Assembly (NCBI GenBank): GCA_946999025.1
Contig: CAMQBP010000074.1
Coordinates: 1-8,730 of the forward strand
DNA length: 8,730 nt
Reading direction: 5' to 3'
From: an uncultured Prevotella sp.
GTDB lineage: Bacteria > Bacteroidota > Bacteroidia > Bacteroidales > Bacteroidaceae
This document shows, in pieces, positions 8,134 to 8,730 of the stretch (its first letter is position 1; each line of letters opens with the position of its first letter). The notes beneath the pieces were generated by a model. That model was not told where the DNA came from, searched no databases, and was given only the letters and a program-made list of their open reading frames with translations. The position numbers and the translations under genes were made by a program.

Positions 8134-8203
8134 ATTAACGTTGCTTACACCATGTTAAATATCGTTAATCAGCTGGTTTTAGCTTGATATCATGGTCAGC
8201 TGG
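8134..8203. promoter_or_regulatory. Paired short repeats upstream of susC-like gene (possible operator)
   Basis: ATTAACG (8134-8140) and CGTTAAT (8163-8169) form a 7-bp inverted repeat with a 22-nt spacer. TCAGCTGG occurs twice as a direct repeat (8169-8176 and 8196-8203), with starts 27 bp apart, and contains the palindrome CAGCTG. The position, directly upstream of the putative promoter, is where a regulator of the uptake operon would bind. The repeats are short, so chance is a real alternative. Confidence 0.25.
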
Positions 8204-8299
8204 GTTGTTTGCTGGCTGAAATTGCACAGAAGTGCATTCACAAACGTTAAGGCTGGTTCTATAAATTAGCTTTGTTAGATTTTGAGCTTATTTTTGAGG

Positions 8300-8361
8300 T
8301 CAAAATGCAAGAGAGTGAAGGAGTGTAGCGAGCTACACGACTGAACGAACTTACATTTTGA
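8300..8361. repeat. Long imperfect hairpin inside the MITE-like element
   Basis: Two 30-nt arms (8300-8329 and 8332-8361) pair at 22 of 30 positions around a 2-nt GA loop. The outer 8 bp (TCAAAATG/CATTTTGA) and inner 7 bp (GTGTAGC/GCTACAC) are perfect, and the mismatches are clustered between them. Either strand could fold as RNA or extruded DNA. Confidence 0.8.
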
Positions 8362-8364
8362 ACA

Positions 8365-8443
8365 AAAAAGAAGCCAAAAGATAACAAAACGTATTTCATA
8401 AACATTTGATGACTGTGTGCGGTGGTAATTTATAGAACCAGCC
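8365..8443 (+). repeat. 79-bp dispersed repeat, copy 2
   Basis: This is the second copy of the block at 18-96, in the same orientation, with differences only at T/C, A/G and A/G positions. It makes up the right-hand part of the MITE-like element and includes the 18-bp core of its right terminal repeat. Confidence 0.88.
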
Positions 8444-8447
8444 TTAA

Positions 8448-8483
8448 GAGGAAACTGAGCGGTTGCACCCGAGTGACAGCCGC
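8448..8483 (-). terminator. Possible leftover terminator of the alanine racemase fragment
   Basis: Positions 8459-8483 fold into a stem of about 10 bp (GCGGTTG with CAGCCGC through one G-T wobble, then CAC/GTG with one bulged A) around a CCGA loop. It begins 5 nt past the minus-strand stop codon of the racemase fragment. On that strand it is followed by the moderately T-rich TCAGTTTCCTCTTAA, at whose TTAA the MITE-like element starts. The tail is weaker than in the other two terminators of the window. Confidence 0.4.
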
Positions 8484-8488
8484 GGTGT

Positions 8489-8599
8489 TTAATCCTGATA
8501 GAACATGCGTTTCACCCTGTTGCGCACTCCCGTGAGCACCTTGTAGGGGATGGTGCCGAGCCAGTTGGACAGGACGGTTACCGATGGAAGTTTTGCGTG
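8489..8599 (-). pseudogene. 3' fragment of alanine racemase (C-terminal end of a MurF-Alr type protein)
   Basis: Read on the minus strand, 36 codons ending in TAA encode a stretch containing VTVLSNWLGTIPYKVLTG and then VRNRVKRMFYQD. This resembles the C-terminus of alanine racemase, in particular the racemase half of the Bacteroidota fusion with MurF, where the family typically reads IPYEV-LT-hydrophobic-S-RVKRVYFQ(E/D). The enzyme makes D-alanine for peptidoglycan. An in-frame stop (TAA at 8602-8600) lies just upstream, and the other frames give no racemase-like continuation, so only the last part of the gene is present and it cannot be functional. The usual glutamate of IPYEV is lysine here, which may reflect decay. 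Recognition is from memory of the family, without alignment. Confidence 0.65.
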
Positions 8600-8706
8600 T
8601 TAACAAACCTTTCGTTTGTTAAAACGATTCGTTTTTCTTGACAAAATAAAATCATGAAATAGATGATGACGAGGGCTTTTTTGGGTGTTCTAAGCCGTAA
8701 AATCAT
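8578..8706 (-). other. Short open frame of 42 codons, doubtful gene
   Basis: A minus-strand ATG at 8706 opens a 42-residue frame with a hydrophobic middle (ALVIIYFMILFC) and a polar end (LTNERFVNTQNFHR). It overlaps the racemase fragment by 22 nt in another frame and covers the palindrome at 8600-8622. It has no visible promoter or family. It may simply be the edge of a repeated intergenic sequence joined to the truncated racemase gene. Confidence 0.15.
8600..8622. repeat. Perfect 9-bp palindrome at the truncation point of the racemase fragment
   Basis: TTAACAAAC (8600-8608) and GTTTGTTAA (8614-8622) are perfect inverted repeats around CTTTC. There is no T-run on either strand, so it is not an obvious terminator. 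It lies exactly where the racemase frame meets its stop codon, so it may mark the rearrangement junction or the tip of another repeated sequence. Confidence 0.6.
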
Positions 8707-8730
8707 CACCTTGTTCCGTCATTCATATCC

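Larger units (their letters stand above)
8247..8447. mobile_element. MITE-like element, 201 bp, non-coding
   Basis: The ends are perfect inverted repeats of 22 bp: 8247-8268 (TTAAGGCTGGTTCTATAAAT and two more bases) and 8426-8447. The outer TTAA on each side is itself palindromic and could be a 4-bp target duplication, which would leave 18-bp terminal repeats starting GGCTGGTTC. Inside are a long imperfect hairpin and the 79-bp block shared with the left edge of the window. There is no open reading frame of useful length, so any movement would need a transposase supplied elsewhere. It sits about 200 bp upstream of the susC-like gene and directly past the alanine racemase remnant. The element class is unassigned; the ends alone do not fix a parent insertion-sequence family. 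Confidence 0.75.

Noticed and set aside
18..8443. A composite transposon bounded by two insertion sequences
   Set aside because: Neither flanking repeat encodes a transposase, the left copy is incomplete within the window, and the genes between them look like ordinary chromosomal genes. Only the weaker claim of flanking homology is kept.
1..8730. CRISPR array, tRNA, rRNA or defence island
   Set aside because: No regularly spaced repeats, no tRNA-like cloverleaf or rRNA sequence, and no nuclease, helicase or toxin-like protein was seen on either strand.

Overview
The window looks like chromosome from a member of the Bacteroidota, most likely a Prevotella-like member of the order Bacteroidales. 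The support is a SusC/SusD-type outer-membrane pair, promoters of the Bacteroidota type (TAnnTTTG at -7), A/T-rich leaders without Shine-Dalgarno sequences, and a 3' fragment resembling the racemase end of the Bacteroidota MurF-alanine racemase fusion. The genus is an inference.

Layout, left to right. A 79-bp repeat (18-96) lies just upstream of a thioredoxin gene (125-439, +), which ends in a strong intrinsic terminator. A small membrane-anchored protein of unknown function follows on the minus strand (630-917); it has its own promoter in the divergent region it shares with the next gene. A DASS/SLC13-family anion transporter (1169-2725, +) comes next. It converges on a two-gene minus-strand operon, with a bidirectional-looking terminator between them (2743-2790). 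The operon is a SusC-like TonB-dependent transporter (8045 to 4833) followed 18 nt later by a SusD-like lipoprotein (4814 to 2868). The two should form one outer-membrane uptake complex. No enzyme, sigma/anti-sigma pair or other regulator lies in the window, so the substrate cannot be read from context.

The right end (8247-8730) is the least ordinary part. A 201-bp MITE-like element has perfect 22-bp inverted ends that include a TTAA at each tip, and a long imperfect internal hairpin. Its last 79 bp match the repeat upstream of the thioredoxin gene at 76 of 79 positions, in the same orientation, so two members of one repeat family bracket the whole 8-kb block. Beyond the element is a 36-codon minus-strand fragment that reads like the C-terminus of alanine racemase, cut off at a stop codon inside a small palindrome. 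This points to a past deletion or rearrangement.

How the genes relate: the SusCD pair imports something across the outer membrane, the DASS protein moves di- or tricarboxylates across the inner membrane, and thioredoxin reduces disulfides in the cytoplasm. Nothing in the sequence ties these three into one pathway. I see no defence system, CRISPR array, tRNA, rRNA or transposase. The candidate novelty is the repeat family and the gene remnant beside it, not a new multi-gene system.
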